From: Endoconidiophora laricicola
Taxonomy: Eukaryota; Ascomycota; Sordariomycetes; Microascales; Ceratocystidaceae
NCBI GenBank assembly: GCA_001640655.1
Contig: LXGT01000110.1
Location: forward strand, 1-64,000
Reading direction: 5' to 3'
DNA length: 64,000 bases
Shown here: piece after piece, positions 63,618 through 64,000 of the stretch
Numbering within the stretch: position 1 is the stretch's first letter
Layout of the letters: every line of letters begins with the position of its first letter
Notes under the pieces: generated by a model
Told to the model about the DNA's origin: nothing
The model's database searches: none
Seen by the model: the letters and a program-made list of their open reading frames with translations, nothing else
Translations under genes and position numbers: made by a program

Positions 63618-63635
63618 ACTAGTACTACTAGTACT
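63618..63635 (-). repeat. ACTAGTA-type dispersed motif, copy 3
   Basis: ACTAGTACTACTAGTACT is an exact reverse complement of 42247-42264. Confidence 0.85.
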
Positions 63636-63875
63636 AGCTATAATAAATTGTTAGTATCAGTAAAGTGAAATATAAGTACGTGGTATCTGGCTGATTAAGA
63701 AAGGAATCGGATGTGGAAAAAGGAGAAGTGAGTATGCGTTGATATTTTATATATTCTTCTTTCTACAAGAAGAACGAGACTAAAGCATCAAGGCCATAAC
63801 AGTTGGAGAAATCGGAGAATTTTGGCGTGTCTATAACATTGTCAATGTCCAAATAGAGAGAAAACAAGACACCCT

Positions 63876-63900
63876 CCCCCCCCCCCCCCCCCCCCCCCCC
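63876..63900 (+). repeat. C25 homopolymer
   Basis: A run of 25 C. It could form an i-motif or, on the other strand, a G-quadruplex. Its length may be an assembly estimate. Confidence 0.9.
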
Positions 63901-64000
63901 AACCCTTTTATAAATCAAGTCAAGAATTGTGTTTGTTTAGCTTTGGCTTTACTAGAGATAGAGAATAGATTAGCTTGAACACTGAACTTTGATCGTTAAG

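Larger units (their letters stand above)
62235..64000. other. Terminal spacer with microsatellite, motif copy and C25 run
   Basis: No supported gene. The left end is the 3' flank of the deubiquitinase. It holds an ATG-unit microsatellite at 62734-62754, an ACTAGTA-type motif copy at 63618-63635, C-rich stretches near 63202-63219 and the C25 run. The frame 63385-63618 (+, 77 aa) is basic and charged, but I do not recognise it. Confidence 0.65.

Overview
This window is nuclear DNA from a filamentous ascomycete (Pezizomycotina). The compact class level is not settled by the sequence, but Sordariomycetes is my best guess. The evidence is short spliceosomal introns of about 54-370 nt with GTAAGT-like donors, CTAAC or CTGAC branch sites and YAG acceptors. 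It is supported by a CFEM-type seven-helix receptor, a Zn(II)2Cys6 regulator and long, gene-poor, AT-rich spacers. I saw no tRNA, rRNA, CRISPR array, intact transposon or bacterial-style operon.

Layout. 1-2.75 kb is spacer and holds one copy of a dispersed inverted repeat. 2.75-6.4 kb is a CSC1/OSCA-like channel (-). 6.4-12 kb is spacer. 12.0-14.4 kb is an orphan seven-helix membrane protein (-). 16.7-19.6 kb is a coiled-coil protein with a Cys motif (-). 23.9-25.6 kb is a Rieske-AIF-type flavoprotein (-), and 26.6-28.1 kb is a CFEM/PTH11-like receptor candidate (-). 28.1-33.9 kb is spacer with the second repeat copy and a decayed coding remnant. 33.9-37.0 kb is a Zn2Cys6 transcription factor (+). 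37.5-39.4 kb is RFT1 (+), which converges on the DEAD-box helicase DBP3 (-, 39.6-41.5 kb). 42.7-43.9 kb is a disrupted relative of the orphan membrane protein. 44.8-46.8 kb is a carotenoid-oxygenase-family enzyme (+), and 47.4-49.0 kb is a sugar transporter (-). 49.05-59.58 kb has no gene I can support. 59.6-62.2 kb is a UBP14/USP5-type deubiquitinase (+). The remainder to 64 kb is spacer.

Eleven gene models were assembled by hand across introns. In every one the exon lengths sum to a multiple of three and the residues restored across each junction match family motifs. The genes are a mix of housekeeping functions (RFT1 in ER N-glycosylation, DBP3 in ribosome biogenesis, UBP14 in ubiquitin recycling) and accessory or sensing functions (channel, CFEM receptor, transcription factor, sugar transporter, oxygenase). 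They do not form an obvious single pathway or biosynthetic cluster.

The most notable signals are the intact/decayed pair of one orphan seven-helix membrane family, an inverted repeat pair about 30.6 kb apart, a second decayed coding remnant, a gene-empty stretch of more than 10 kb, and a 17-18 base ACTAGTA-type sequence present three times. No clearly new multi-gene system was identified.
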